DNA of 64,000 nt. Source: Rhizophagus clarus (taxonomy: Eukaryota > Glomeromycota > Glomeromycetes > Glomerales > Glomeraceae). A program made the position numbers and the translations under genes. The DNA lies in NCBI GenBank assembly GCA_015698045.1, contig BLAL01000016.1:62001-126000 (forward strand). The letters run 5' to 3'. Shown here one piece after another: positions 23,397 through 35,140 of the stretch (its first letter is position 1; each line of letters starts with the position of its first letter). The notes under the pieces are model-generated. The model was not told where the DNA came from, made no database searches, and was given only the letters and a program-made list of their open reading frames with translations.

Positions 23397-23685
23397 GAAT
23401 AATTTAATAATGTTTTATTAAAAAAATTGATGCAATACCCGATGTAATAAATGTGATTCCGTTGTTTAATAATATTCGGTTTAACCTGCAGAACGTAACT
23501 GGTCTAAATCTGCTCGCGAAACTACAAGACAGAAAAGATAATATCTATGAATTATTAGATAAATCCATTTGTAATGAAATCATAGTTGCGAAAAATTACT
23601 TTTTTATTAAATAATACCCGTAAAAGCTTACAAATAATAAACCGCCAAAAAGTAATAAATATAAAAAAAAGAAAAGAAAAAAGTT

Positions 23686-24922
23686 TCACAGGTGGTGAGT
23701 TCTTATGTGCGATTTGCATAAATCCGATCGAGAAAAGCTTTTACTGCAGCCCTGTATAGTGCATTTGTATGGCCTCTCACCAGTATGAAGCCTATAATGA
23801 ACTTTACAATTACTTAGGTGGGAAAATTGTTTTCCGCAACCTAGCCACTTACAGTTATATAACTTTTCTCCTGAATGAGTCCTCTTATGGCATTTTAATG
23901 AATATAATTGTGAAAACGCTTTTTTACAACGCCCCCAATCACATTTATATGGTCTTTCCCCGGTGTGGGTTCTATTATGGCATTTTAGACTGTACAAACG
24001 CGCAAATTTCTTTTCGCAGTTAGGCCAATCACATTCGTAAGGCTTTTCACCGGTATGGATTCTCAAATGAACATTTAGAGTATGTTTTTGAGAAAATCTT
24101 TTTCCACACTGCTCCCAATTACATTGGTACGGTTTTTCTCCCGTATGCGTCCTTTCGTGGCATTTTAGATTATACAATTGTGAAAATCTCTTTCCACAAT
24201 GAGGCCAGTCGCATTCGAACGGTTTTTCTCCAGTGTGAGTTCTCATATGCATTTTTAAAGTATATCGTTTCTCAAATCTACTTTTACAACCCGGCCACCC
24301 ACATTTATATGGTCTAATTCCTTTTTTTACATCAATTAATTTTTTCGTATTGTGAATTCTCATATGCCTCAGTAAGCCCATTTTGTTTGTAACCTTTTTA
24401 CCACATCCTGCTTCTCCACATACAATATGATGTACTCTTTTGTGTACATTAAGTCCTCGACTTGTTGGAAAAACTCTCTGACAATTAGGTTCACTGCAAA
24501 TGAGCTCTTTTTTCTCTTTTTTTATGTCAAGGTCTAATATATCAGTATCTTGGATTTTGGGTCTACGAGCTCTTAGTCTTTGAGGTAAGATAACATCACC
24601 ATAAATTTTAGTATCGACAATATCCATAATATCGTCGAAAGTTGAAAGAATTTTAAGAGGTTTTTCTTCTTTTTCGCTAGACGTAAAGTCATCATAAGTT
24701 TCTCTGTTTAACTGTCAGTCCAATAACAAGAAAAAAGAAGTGTTATAGAACTGATATAATCGATTTAGAAAGAAATAAATTCTTTTTATCGTAAATTATT
24801 ACCTTGAAATTTGGATCTCCTTCATTGTATTCGAAACTTGGAAAGGTAGGCAAAACAAACTTCGTAAGTGATGATGATGCGTAAAAATTATTAAACGAAG
24901 TGGGCGCGATAAATTTATCCAT
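23686..24922 (-). CDS. Nine-finger C2H2 zinc-finger protein
   Basis: Two exons (24922-24803 and 24711-23686) give 381 residues. Residues 1-100 lack fingers and are mixed acidic/hydroxylated. From about residue 100 to the end there are nine C2H2 fingers of the C-x4-C type (for example [19 protein letters not shown]). Most are joined by the consensus linker HTGEKP(Y/F), which marks DNA-binding arrays; the first two are more divergent. Nine fingers recall TFIIIA, but the linkers and the CxWxxC pattern look more like GLI/ZIC/ZNF143-type regulators, so I call it only a probable sequence-specific DNA-binding protein. It converges on the nuclease gene (289 bases between stops). A second zinc-finger gene lies 2 kb away in the same direction. 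Confidence 0.87.
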
Positions 24923-25520
24923 CTCGATGGTTGTTTCTTAAAAGCTTTTAAAAAAGTAAGATTTTTTGTTTTGAAAAAATAAACACGGACTTGAAAAGAG
25001 AATTTGATTACGGTTTATCTAATTTATATATTTTGCGTCATTATTTCACATGACAATTATTGGACGCGCATGATTAAAACAAAACAAAAGAAAAAAGAAA
25101 TTGTCACGTATTGCGCATACGCGATTATTATTTTAAGTTTCACAAATCATGGACACACCTGTTAGTTAAACCATAAAAGGAATGAAAAAGTCAAGAAAAG
25201 GAACTGATAAAATTCACAATGTAATCTATCGAAATTGCAGTTTACATGATATTGGGTTTACTAATTACTAAGCTACGCGTTTATGTAGATTATTATTTCA
25301 AAGAAAATATATATATATATTTTTTTTTGAATGTATAAAATTCTATTATAAACATTATAAACATATAATCTTATTAAATGTCTTATATTAATATTAATAT
25401 ATAATAAATACGTTATTGAACCACATATCTTTCAAAATTTCCATTATCTTTTTTTAATTAATACAAATAAAAATTATTTTAAAATGAAGAATAAAACAAT
25501 ACATTTATATATATGGAGCT
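24923..25520. other. Upstream region of the nine-finger gene
   Basis: AT-rich spacer with ATATAT and T runs near 25310-25330. The promoter of the nine-finger gene should lie in the first few hundred bases. No gene seen. Confidence 0.4.
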
Positions 25521-25776
25521 GCTATCTCCAGTGTATGAAATCTATTTGCGGAATTTGCGAAGCGCAAGTTAACTTTTGATTTTCGCAAATTATTTGTGAT
25601 TCTAACTTGCGCATTGCGCAACCTTTAATTTTAGGATTTTATTAGTATTTTATTAAAAAAAATAAAATGATATATATGTGCGCAAATTGGATTTATTTTT
25701 GCGCAAATTACACATGATATTTTTTTGCGCATTGCGCAACAAGAATTTAACCTGAATTTCATACACTGGCTATCTC
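25521..25776. mobile_element. 240-bp hAT-type MITE
   Basis: The element 25529-25768 has 13-bp perfect inverted ends, CAGTGTATGAAAT, which match the hAT terminal rule. A perfect 8-bp duplication GCTATCTC flanks it (25521-25528 and 25769-25776). The interior carries repeated TTGCGCA-type palindromes (TTGCGCATTGCGCAA twice), perhaps subterminal transposase-binding motifs (inference). It has landed inside the left end of a larger inverted-repeat element. Confidence 0.85.
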
Positions 25777-26504
25777 TTAAACTGTAAGGGTTAAAATTAA
25801 TTTTAAAAATTTTTGAATTTTTTGATATCTTAAGATCCTGGTGATAATAGAAAGATGAAATTTAGTGTGTGTTAGATTCCTCTCATTGAGATGCATCTAA
25901 TGGTAGCAGAATCCTGTGAAATTGGTACAGGCATACCTCCATAAGTGCACCCCCCTTGGGACCATAGTAAAAAAATAGCAGAATGTGCACTTAGAGAGGG
26001 AGTGCACTTATAGAGGGTAAAATATTAAGAACCCTTATAAGTTGGGACTAAAGCTTACCGTGCACTTAGAGAGAATTTACATATTGCGTGCACTTATAGA
26101 GGGTGCACTTATGGAGGTGTGACTGTAGATAAAAGATTTTATCACCTATTGATTATAGAAAGTTGGATTTTATTCTATCCGATAGGTTTGCATTTCTAGA
26201 GTTTAGATAAAAATTTAGAATTTATCCCCTATTTGCAGATCATTTACTTTAAAAATCATTAATCAAAAAAGTTGAACTTTTTTTTTCGATTTTTACTTAA
26301 AAAATATGCACCACATGTACCAGCAAGCATCCGTTTCCAAACAGAAGCAGAGGATGATTAAGTAGAGCCGTTTCTAGGATGAAGTACCGAAAGTATTGGA
26401 TCATAAAGTTCCTAAAGATAACAAATTTAATAAAATGTCTAAAAAAGAAAAAACTTAAAAGCATCTGCAGGCAAATTTGCCTGTAAAACAGTTTAAGAGA
26501 TACT
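25524..26504. mobile_element. Composite inverted-repeat element carrying two MITEs
   Basis: A 15-base inverted repeat (TATCTCTTAAACTGT, left end split by the hAT MITE; right end near 26490-26504) suggests an older element of about 980 bp, or about 530 bp without its insertions. It contains the palindromic-core sequence TTAGATTCCTCTCATTGAGA near 25882-25901, like the 6291-6586 element. No clear target duplication is seen, so the boundaries are tentative. Confidence 0.45.
25926..26127. mobile_element. 198-bp pogo/Tc1-like MITE
   Basis: The element 25928-26125 is flanked by TA on each side. The left end reads CAGGCATACCTCCATAAGTG and the right end is close to its reverse complement (CAGTCACACCTCCATAAGTG), the style of pogo/Tigger-type ends. 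Inside, GTGCACTTATAGAGGG-like units recur several times in both orientations. Confidence 0.78.
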
Positions 26505-26509
26505 ATAGT

Positions 26510-26974
26510 AAAAAAATCAAATTAGTACATTACACTTGTTAAAAAATTTTTAAAAAAATAACATTAAATAGTATTTTGTATCAATAACTATATATAATTA
26601 CTGATTTTGCAGGTCTGTCTTACTCTTACAAAATTACAATAATTCAATCATTATTTTGGGTAAAATACATGAAATATATTTATACCTTTTTTTACAATTT
26701 TTAATAGATGCTGGTTTTATTTAACACAAAGATGGAACTCGGAGCTAAAACAAAAGTACCTCGCTAAATACATTGAGATAAATTATTATAACAAACATAA
26801 AAATTACCGTAATTTGCAAAATTGTTTAACCTAATTCTGAATAGTATCCCTCCAAAAGGAAACAAGAATCTACATATCCTAACTTTAGTACCTAAAATAG
26901 GTATTCTTTTTGTCTATTTCCCGAATACAAGTCTTCGCTCGAATGATCGACATCATGTGACATGAACAAATATT
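26510..26974. other. Downstream region of the seven-finger gene
   Basis: AT-rich spacer with no gene. It should contain the 3' untranslated region of the seven-finger gene. Confidence 0.4.
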
Positions 26975-28429
26975 CTAACAATTTAATAATTTTTTGCCAA
27001 TAACTCTGGGTGGAACAACGAATTCTCTGTGGCCTGTTTCTTCACGATGAGTTCTCAAAAGATATAAGTACCTATAGTTTGCGGTACATCCTGGTTCAGT
27101 GCATTTAAATTGCTCTTCGCCAGTATGTATTTTTTGATGTCTTCTTAAGTGTTCGGCCCGAGTGAATTTGATTTTACAATTTTCCCATGTACAATAAAAA
27201 GGCTTGATGCCTGTATGAGACCTTGAGTGTCTTACTAAATCACCTCGGCAATCAAACCCCTTATTGCATTTGAAAAATTGACACTTGAATCGCTTACATT
27301 TTGAATGTACTTCCAGGTGTTTTTTAAGATTATCCAGTCGCGAAAAGGTTTTATTACATCCTCGGCTTGTACACTTTAATTTTTCTCTTGTATGGATATT
27401 TTGGTGTTTTCTTAAATCTGAAAATCTAGCGAATCTTTTACCGCATTCGTTTACATTACAAATATGTGGTTTATCCTCAGGATGATTTTTCATTTTATGT
27501 TTTGTTAAGTCATTAGGACATTCGAACTTCATATTGCATCCGGGCTTATTACAAGTAGATGGCTTGCCTGGATGGACCCTTTGGTGCAAGTGAAGACCAA
27601 CTAATGTGGTAAAATCTCTCCCGCAACCTTTTGCATTACATTTAAAAGAGTTTTTTCTTAATTTTTGGGATTTAGTTTCTGATTTTATAGATGCGGGTTT
27701 TACTTTCTTAGACGAAACTTTAAATACATAATCATAATTAGATATTATAATAATCTTTTGGTGTATCAGATTAACATCCTACATTCCTACTCACCTTCGA
27801 TATCAACACCACCATAATCCATATCCTCATCATACCCACTAACGTAATCTAAAAGTTTCTCATCACATACATAATCCCCGCTAGGATCGTCATCAATAAC
27901 AGCTTCATCGTCATTAAAATCTGTACTATAATATTCGTCATCGTTTTCACCCTTATCGTTTTCTCCTTCATCGGTCTATTGAAAATCATTTAACATATTT
28001 ATAAAGATAATCATAATATCTATTTCATGCTTACTTCATTAGTCCAATTATCTTCGCTCATAGAAGAACCAAAAATAGAACTATTAAGTGACATCGCGTC
28101 ATTTTGCAAAGAATTTGCCGTTATCTCGGCCTCTAACGCATAACTTGCTAGTAAGTCTTCGTTTTCTTGAGTGGAGAACAATGTTGCACAAGCTCTATTC
28201 GAGTACGGAACCTCGTGGGCTAACGTTTTATTCTTCTCAAGCTTCGACTCAACGTCAGAAGACGAGTCTACGTCCGAGTCGAGAATTTCAGCGTCTTTAA
28301 TAAATAAAAAACAGTTTGTTTATAAATAATAACTTTTTCTTTTCTAAGAAATAAAATTTTACAGTTTTAACCTGAATTATATCCAGATACTGGGTATTCG
28401 ATAACAGTAAGGATTGGTAATTTAACCAT
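26975..28429 (-). CDS. Seven-finger C2H2 zinc-finger protein with acidic N-terminus
   Basis: Four exons (28429-28372, 28294-28035, 27975-27795, 27717-26975) give 413 residues. The N-terminal half is strongly acidic (DAEILDSDVDSSS, ENDKGENDDEYY, VIDDDPSGDY), a possible activation region. A basic stretch (KVKPASIKSETKSQKLRK) precedes seven C2H2 fingers of the C-x4-C type, beginning FKCNAKGCGRDF and ending near CTEPGCTANY. Only some linkers keep the HTGxKP consensus, unlike the neighbouring nine-finger protein. It is likely a nuclear DNA-binding regulator; a TFIIIA-like role cannot be excluded. A decayed relative lies at 20640-21206, suggesting a small local family. Confidence 0.85.
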
Positions 28430-29442
28430 TTCAAAAATTTTCTGAATCGTTCAAGGTTTTTTTTTTAAAAAAAAAAAAGTCCAACAGATGTATTATTAGA
28501 TAACAGCTTACTCATTTTAGATATAAAATCATGGGTTGAGTAAATGACATAATCGAAGAGAGATCAAGAAGTTGAAAATGTGGTAAAAGATTGGCACAGC
28601 ATGCACATTCTGATTGAATGATAAAATTCTGCTACACAGATTTAATTAATGATTTCCCACGATCATGTTTCTGTGCTACCCGTATCACGTTCTTATCAAA
28701 GTTCATCTATTCGAGTCGAATTTAGGGAAAAAAAAACAAACGGAATTTAACTACCAAGATCTGAAATAAATGGGCCATGAGATCAAAGTTAACTAATTAT
28801 ATTCATGAAAATTATTCAGCTTGGTTTAATCCAAAAGTTTTATAATGATATGACAAAGAATTTTTCACCTAATAAAGATGCAGCGTTTTCATTTGTAGGA
28901 AAAGAAAATTACTTTTATTTTGAAGACGTAATTGATCCTTTTGATCGGCGTAAACACGTGATTATTTTTAAAATTGATTTTTGAAACTATTGTGCATATA
29001 ATACTGTAAAAAAACGTATTTGCGCCTAATCAACGGAGGTTGCCGGTAACTATTTCTTTCGAGATCTGATACACACTTTTTCTTGCATAAATAATGAATT
29101 TTATTTAGTTTCTGTCATTGTTACACAATTGTGCGAATTATGATTGTAAATGACGTAAATGATTTTATTGTTGCAGAATGCAGATCTATAACCTCCATGA
29201 TATAAAATGTCGGCCTGGGCTGTCGGCTGTTATATTTCTTTCTATTTAAAAGCATTTTTTTCGTACAAGCTATATATTTTTATAAAAAAAACATGTGGGG
29301 GTTTCATTTGAAATATTATAACTTTCTTCTAACTTTCTAAATAAAAATTTTACTTACCGGGTTCTCTCTCTTTGTTGGGAAACAGTGAAGAATTTTTTAT
29401 TACCATAGTTTATAAGTGTTTACATTACTACAGGGCTACCAT
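28430..29442. other. Region between the seven-finger gene and the Atos-family gene
   Basis: About 1 kb between divergent genes. No supported gene. An acceptor-like CTACAG at 29427-29432, just upstream of the chosen Atos start, leaves room for an extra 5' exon of that gene here. Confidence 0.4.
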
Positions 29443-30694
29443 ATGCCACAACAAATTTATTCGTATTCCCAAACAACTCCTACAAGTCCACTCGCTTACT
29501 CAACCTCGTCACATGGATCTATACCGATCCCAATTACTAATCAAAGAAAGGCGAACGTGTTTTATCCAAGTCGTTGTAATCATGCCCGTTCTTCCGGTAG
29601 TTTCGGGTTTATTGATACGCCATCCCTAACGACTTCATCTACACCTAATAGTTTTAGGTCAATGAGGCATAATTCATTACATGGTCAATTAGTAGGCAGT
29701 TATGAGGTAATGTAAATCCTAATTTTGTGATGTACTACTAAGTTCAGCTCATTATCTAAATTCCTTTTTTTTTCATTTTCAGGAATCAATACTTAATGGT
29801 CGTATGTCTACGTTTCCATCAAAGCCAATTACTTTTATTGCACAAATAGGAGTATTAGGTAGAGGAAAGTGTAAACAATCATTAAAATGTCCTCCGCATA
29901 TTAATCTTACATTTCCTGCACATTTTTATGAGTTACAAGATGTTGATAATCCAGTGACACCATACGTTGGAAACGTTGATTTGGAAAATGGATTGACTGG
30001 CGAAAGATTTAAAAAGTTTCCTGGTGGCTATCGACTCCCATTGAAAGGACAATTACAAATAGTTATAAAAAATCCAAATAAAACTGCCGTAAAAATTTTT
30101 TTAATTCCTTATGATTTATCAGATATGCCACCAGGCACAAAAACTTTTATCAGACAAAAATCTTATACAATCCCATCATCCTATAATTCAATGATTCAAG
30201 ATTATGGCGTGGAGAACAAAATCAATAACAACAATAATGATTCATTCGCAAAGTCAACTTTAAGATATGCTATTCATTTACAATTTTGTTCTCCGGCAAA
30301 GAAGAAAGTTTATCTTTACAAATATGTTAGGGTTGTATTTGCAAATAGAGTTCCTGACGGAAGCGAAAAGTTAAATGTTGTTAATAGTGGTCCTGGTGAA
30401 CCTAAGTATGTTCCGATGGGAAGCTTAAATCTTAAAGGATTATTGGGTTTAGGTTTAGTTGAAGAAAATCAACAAGATTCTGATAATGATGATAGGCAAG
30501 ATGAAGAGAGACAGAGAAGGGAGAAAAAGAACACTATATTAAAAAAAAATGGTGTTAATATTGGAAAGATTGTTGGAAGTAATGGTGGTTCCGCCTTATC
30601 TGAAAAATTCAAACAAATTTCAAAGGGCAACGACGAGAAATCTTTAAGTATGATTATTGATAGTGAATCAGAAAATTGTAGATGTATCAACTAA
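29443..30694 (+). CDS. Atos (FAM214/DUF4210) family protein
   Basis: Two exons (29443-29706 and 29783-30694) give 391 residues. The first 88 residues are Ser/Thr/Pro-rich. At the exon junction comes the family signature ESILNGRMSTFPSKPITFIA, followed by GVLGRGKCKQSLKCPPHINL, PYVGNVDLENG and GYRLPLKGQLQIVIKNPN. Further conserved blocks are IFLIPYDLSDMPPGTKTF and YLYKYVRVVFANRVPD. Atos proteins are nuclear factors; in animals Atossa promotes macrophage invasion and metabolism, and fungal relatives are little studied. The C-terminus (from about residue 315) is charged and low in complexity. The start is uncertain: an acceptor-like CAG lies 10 bases upstream of the chosen ATG and an in-frame stop lies before it, so an upstream coding exon is possible. 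Confidence 0.85.
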
Positions 30695-31142
30695 TTTATT
30701 AATCTGTTTCATTTGGTAATTTATGATTTTTATGGTTAATTAGAAAATTATAGACGTTTATTAATCTGGTCTTCATTTGGTAATTTTTTTTATAGTAATG
30801 TAAATAGTAAAATTAAACCCATCAAAAATTGAATAAATTAAATTATAACATATGTATTGTTCTTACTTTTTGCTATTGATCAATAATATCATTTTTCTAT
30901 CGGTATTCACCCATTCTCAATAACGTTAATAATACTTAAATTGTCGAGAATTATTAATTTCTTTACAAATATTTTCTTATTTATTTAACAAAAATTATTC
31001 CCAAAATGCCAATATTGTTTTTTATATTAAGTGCCAGTTAGAGTGGACTTGAAATGTAGGCCTTTCAGCCACTTTAATCGTGTAAAAACAAAGAATTCCA
31101 AAGTATAAATACAAATAAATACTTTAAATCGACTAATCATAG
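30695..31142. other. Convergent 3' region between Atos-like and ZCCHC9-like genes
   Basis: 448 AT-rich bases between two stop codons facing each other. Presumed 3' untranslated regions; AATAAATT near 30832 could serve as a polyadenylation signal for the Atos-like gene. Confidence 0.4.
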
Positions 31143-32164
31143 TTAAAATTTTACAATTTTTTTTTTCGATCTGATTTTTTCAGTTTGTCTAGTTTCCATA
31201 GTGTTTACTTTTTCATCAGATTTTTCCTGGATTTGAACGTGAAAGTCATCATCATCAGCACTATGTTGCAGATTCAATTTACTTACAACACTTATTCCAA
31301 TATCTATATTAAATAAAAGGAAAAAGTTAGAAAATGACAGTATAATTAAGAAATATTTCTAATTAATTTTACCTTCTTTACTTTTTAATGTGCAATCCTT
31401 AGCAAAATGAGTTACTTGATTACAGAATCTACATGATCCACCATTAGGATATAATCCTTTTTCGTTTTTTGGGCATTGCCTTGAAAGATGTCCTTGCTCG
31501 TTACAAATAAAACATTTTGCATAGGCGTATTCGTTACCTGTTTTAACAGGTCTTTTGCAATCTCTAGCATTATGTTCAGTTGAACCACAATTGTAACACA
31601 TGCCTACACCTTGCTCTTTTGCGTTTGGACAATCCTTAACATTATGGCCATTCTTCCTGCATCCAAAACATATCTGCATGAACAAGACGTGTAAGTATTG
31701 TTAAATTATATGTGATAGAAGAAAAGTAATTCGATATTCTTATCGTACAATTTTATTTTGACGTTCTTTTATCCGTCTCAATCTACGTTTTTCTGATTTT
31801 TTCTTTCTAACTTCTGGAATTTCATACATTCGATTTTATTACACGGTATAAGATGGAAAAACTTAATAAAAAGAAATTATAAAAAATTATAAATACCTAT
31901 ATCACTTTTCTTTTCGAATTTCTTGCTCTTAAATATTTTCTTATTTTTCCTTCCCAAATCAGATAATTCAGACTTATTAACCACTTCCTTATTGAATGAA
32001 GGATCAACCTGAAATTTTCTTTTCTTTTTATGAATTGCATCTTCTATTATTTCTGGATTTTCTTGTTTAATTACTTTATCTGGTTGAAGTGGATTAATAT
32101 TATATCCTCCAAAACCAGCAGCCTTTTCGTATTTCTTTCTTTCTAATTTAGTATATCTCGTCAT
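31143..32164 (-). CDS. CCHC zinc-knuckle protein (ZCCHC9-like)
   Basis: Four exons (32164-31897, 31813-31749, 31673-31373, 31303-31143) give 264 residues. The basic N-terminal half includes EKRRLRRIKERQNKI and leads straight into four zinc knuckles: CFGCRKNGHNVKDC, CYNCGSTEHNARDC, CFICNEQGHLSRQC and CRFCNQVTHFAKDC. The linker KNEKGLYPNGGSC lies before the last. This arrangement and wording match ZCCHC9, a nucleolar RNA-binding protein that binds box C/D snoRNAs and pre-rRNA and helps recruit DHX15 in human cells. The tail KIVKF resembles the family's terminal KxVNF. It is divergent from the cysteine synthase gene, with 217 bases between starts. Confidence 0.9.
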
Positions 32165-32381
32165 TTTATTAAGATTTTAAAAAAATAAAAAAGTGTGATA
32201 ATTACTGATTTGAAATCTAATTGTACATATTACCATGTGACTTTCCATTCTGAATAAATTAGTATGAACTTTTTTTTTGATAATCAGTTTCACACGCAAA
32301 AAAAAAATAAAATAAATTGTTGCCTTCCTTACGAAAAAAAAAGAAATCAAGTAAAAATAAAAATAAAAATAAAATAAAAAT
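32165..32381. promoter_or_regulatory. Bidirectional upstream region, ZCCHC9-like/cysteine synthase
   Basis: 217 bases separate the two divergent start codons. Dominated by A runs on the cysteine-synthase side (AAAATAAAAATAAAA). No definite motif seen. Confidence 0.35.
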
Positions 32382-33973
32382 ATGTTTACATGTCGGCTAC
32401 CGAGACTTACAAGACATTATAGTGTTGCCTCGTCCCTTAAGGTATTAATTAATATAGAATTATCATTTTAATAATTGAGTTAATTTTTTTTCATAATGAT
32501 TTTCAGGTAGCGAATAGTTTCATTGATGCGATAGGTAATACTCCTCTGGTAAGTAAAATTCATTTGTGTATATGTTATGGTTCCTATCTAATTGAAAAAC
32601 AAACAAAATCATTAAGATACGATTAAAAAGATTAAGTGAAGAAACGGGATCGGATATTCTTGGAAAAGCCGAATTCATGAATCCCGGCGGTTCAGTAAAA
32701 GACCGCGCTGCTCTATTCGTTGTCAAAGAGGCAGAAGAAAGAGGTTTATAATATTAATATTTAAATATATAATAATAGCGGTTATAAATCGTCATTTTCA
32801 TTTTCATATAGGTAAACTTAAAGAAGGGGGAACCGTTGTGGAAGGCACAGCAGGTAAGGAAATTTTATTTCTAGAGCTTTTACGAACTTTATCATATACA
32901 TATGTTTAATTATCGATAAATTATTTATTCATTCCATTATCAGGTAACACAGGCATTGGACTTGCTCATGTTTGTAGATCAAAAGGATACAAATGCGTAA
33001 TTTATATGCCAAACACTCAAAGTCAAGAGAAAATTGACTTACTCAGGATGCTAGGTAATAAAAATTCTATAACCAAAAGTTTTTTTTTAGAAATATAATC
33101 GACCATTTTATTATCATATCTCATTTTTAGGGGCAGAAGTTTATCCAGTTCCGGCAGTCGCTTTTGAAAATCCAGAAAACTATAATCACCAAGCTCGAAG
33201 ACATGCAGAAAAATTACCCAATGCTGTTTGGACTAACCAGTTTGATAACATTGCAAATCGACGCGCACACTTGGAAACTACTGGCCCAGAAATTTGGGAA
33301 CAAACCGGTGGCCTTGTTGACGGCTTCACGTGCTCTACCGGCACTGGTGGCACTCTTGCAGGTGTAACTCGTTTTTTGAAAGAAAAAAACCCAAAGATTA
33401 AATCATTCATTGCTGATCCTCCGGGCTCAGTATTATATAATTACTTCAAAAGTGGTGGAAAGGTGTTGAACGAGCGTTCAGGAAGCTCAATAACTGAAGG
33501 CATAGGACAGGGGCGTGTAACTACCAATCTTCAGCAAGACGTAGAATTAATAGATGACGCATTATATATTTCTGATGAGAAATCTATCGAAATGGTGTAC
33601 AGACTATTAGATGAAGAAGGTCTCTATGTAGGAGCATCAACAGCACTAAATGTTGTAGCTGCAGCCGAGATGGCGAAAATACTGGGACCAGGTATAAACC
33701 CTTCTTCTAATGTTACATAAGGATAATTTTTGTATTTTGACACGTAATCTATTTATTTCAACTAGGAAAGAAGATTGTCACAGTTCTTTGCGATGGTGCA
33801 TATAGATATCAATCACGGTTATTCAGTAAGTTGACCTCAATTGTTACACCAATTCATATATGTTCAATGTTAAATAATATCATCATCTTATTTCAGGTCG
33901 ACAATGGTTAAAAAGTAAAGATCTCCTTCACGCAATTCCAGAACATTTGCAAAAATATATTGTTTTACCTTAA
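32382..33973 (+). CDS. PLP-dependent cysteine synthase, probably mitochondrial
   Basis: Eight exons (32382-32441, 32507-32548, 32617-32743, 32812-32853, 32944-33054, 33131-33691, 33766-33825, 33897-33973) give 359 residues. The fold-type II PLP enzyme makes cysteine from O-acetylserine and sulfide. It shows IGNTPLIRL, the PLP lysine in [12 protein letters not shown], the substrate loop [13 protein letters not shown], and the phosphate-binding [10 protein letters not shown]. The N-terminus [20 protein letters not shown] is basic and acid-free, suggesting mitochondrial import. Absence of a heme-binding N-terminus and a CBS pair rules out cystathionine beta-synthase. It is most like the yeast Mcy1/S. 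pombe Cys12 branch (by memory of family features). Exons 2 and 4 are only 42 bases each. Confidence 0.9.
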
Positions 33974-34141
33974 CTAGAAAAGATTAAATTATTTCAATTT
34001 TATTTATTTAATAATCCAAAAAAAAAAAAAAAAAATACTTTTTTAAATTAATTTAGTATGTATTTCTTTATTACTCCTTCCTTTCTAAAAAAGTATGTAG
34101 TTAATTTTTAATCGAACCTTAACAATATTAATCGTGACAGA

Positions 34142-35140
34142 TTAATTCATCCAATTCATTATTAAATCATTTGTCCATCTTCGTAATCTGTGTAAAGCTC
34201 CATCAAAAGTCAAAGCTGGGCGAACATCCAAATAAAAACTGACCGCTTGAGGAAATTTTGGATCAGGCTGTCCGGAGTAAAAATCAATTATATATGTCAC
34301 TTGTTTTCCACAACGATCAACAACCCAATCGTGTCTATCGAAAGGAAGTTTATAACTTTATAATCAAAAAAAGCATCATTTAATAAAATGTCTCAATTTA
34401 ATAGTCAACATATTAAAAAAAGAAAGCTTACCCTAACAAATTAAGTAATCGGGCTTTCGGTGTGATATCGTTTGCTTTACCTTGAAATTTTGCCAATTTT
34501 GGTCCACCACATTTGCTATTTCATACATATAAAGATGAATAGATTATTTAAATCACGATATTCAAGTTATTATAAATACTCACTTTTCGTGTAATTTTTC
34601 CCATTTTAAGATTTCTTTCCATGCTTTTTCATTAACTGCATTGTGCATTGGTATAACAACACGCATATCTTCTTCCCTTGGATTCCAATTCTTACGCTTC
34701 ATCGCGTTAAAGAACATTTGTTCCGACGGATATATCCATAATTTCTCTTCATTATTATCCGACTCGTTATTATTTTTATTTTTAATTACACGTGGAATGC
34801 TTGAAAGTTCGCGCGTTGTGCCAAGAGGAATACGTTGTCCCATCGCTGGTTTTTGATTTGGATGTAAAAGCATATTATTTGATTCATTTATCAACGAGTC
34901 GCCACCACACCCTTCCCCCTCACTTTTCGTGGTAGCTTGTAGGTTTTTTTGGTCTGGAGGCTGTGTAATTGTTGTAGACGCTGGACATTGCAAATTAGTA
35001 TCATGTTGTGAGGCTGGCCTTTTTTCAGTGTTAGGAGGAATGAATGAAGTCCATGCAGAATGGTTTACAGGGCAGGAAGACGCTTCTGACGAATTCGTTG
35101 ATGTATCTTGCATTAAAGATGGAATTGTGAAGTGAATCAT
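34142..35140 (-). CDS. CYC3: Holocytochrome c synthase (cytochrome c heme lyase)
   Basis: Three exons (35140-34584, 34515-34432, 34355-34142) give 284 residues. The enzyme attaches heme covalently to apocytochrome c in the mitochondrial intermembrane space. The N-terminal region holds two CP heme-binding motifs (SCPVNHS and QCPAS), as in fungal and animal heme lyases. The conserved core begins [19 protein letters not shown] and contains [17 protein letters not shown], whose His matches the heme-ligand His of the family. [34 protein letters not shown] and [18 protein letters not shown] follow. Length is typical. Whether it handles c, c1 or both cannot be told. The gene is head-to-head with IST1, with only 130 bases between starts. 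Confidence 0.93.

Noticed and set aside
32382-33973. Cystathionine beta-synthase as the identity of the PLP enzyme
   Set aside because: There is no heme-binding N-terminal region and no CBS-domain pair; the size fits cysteine synthase.
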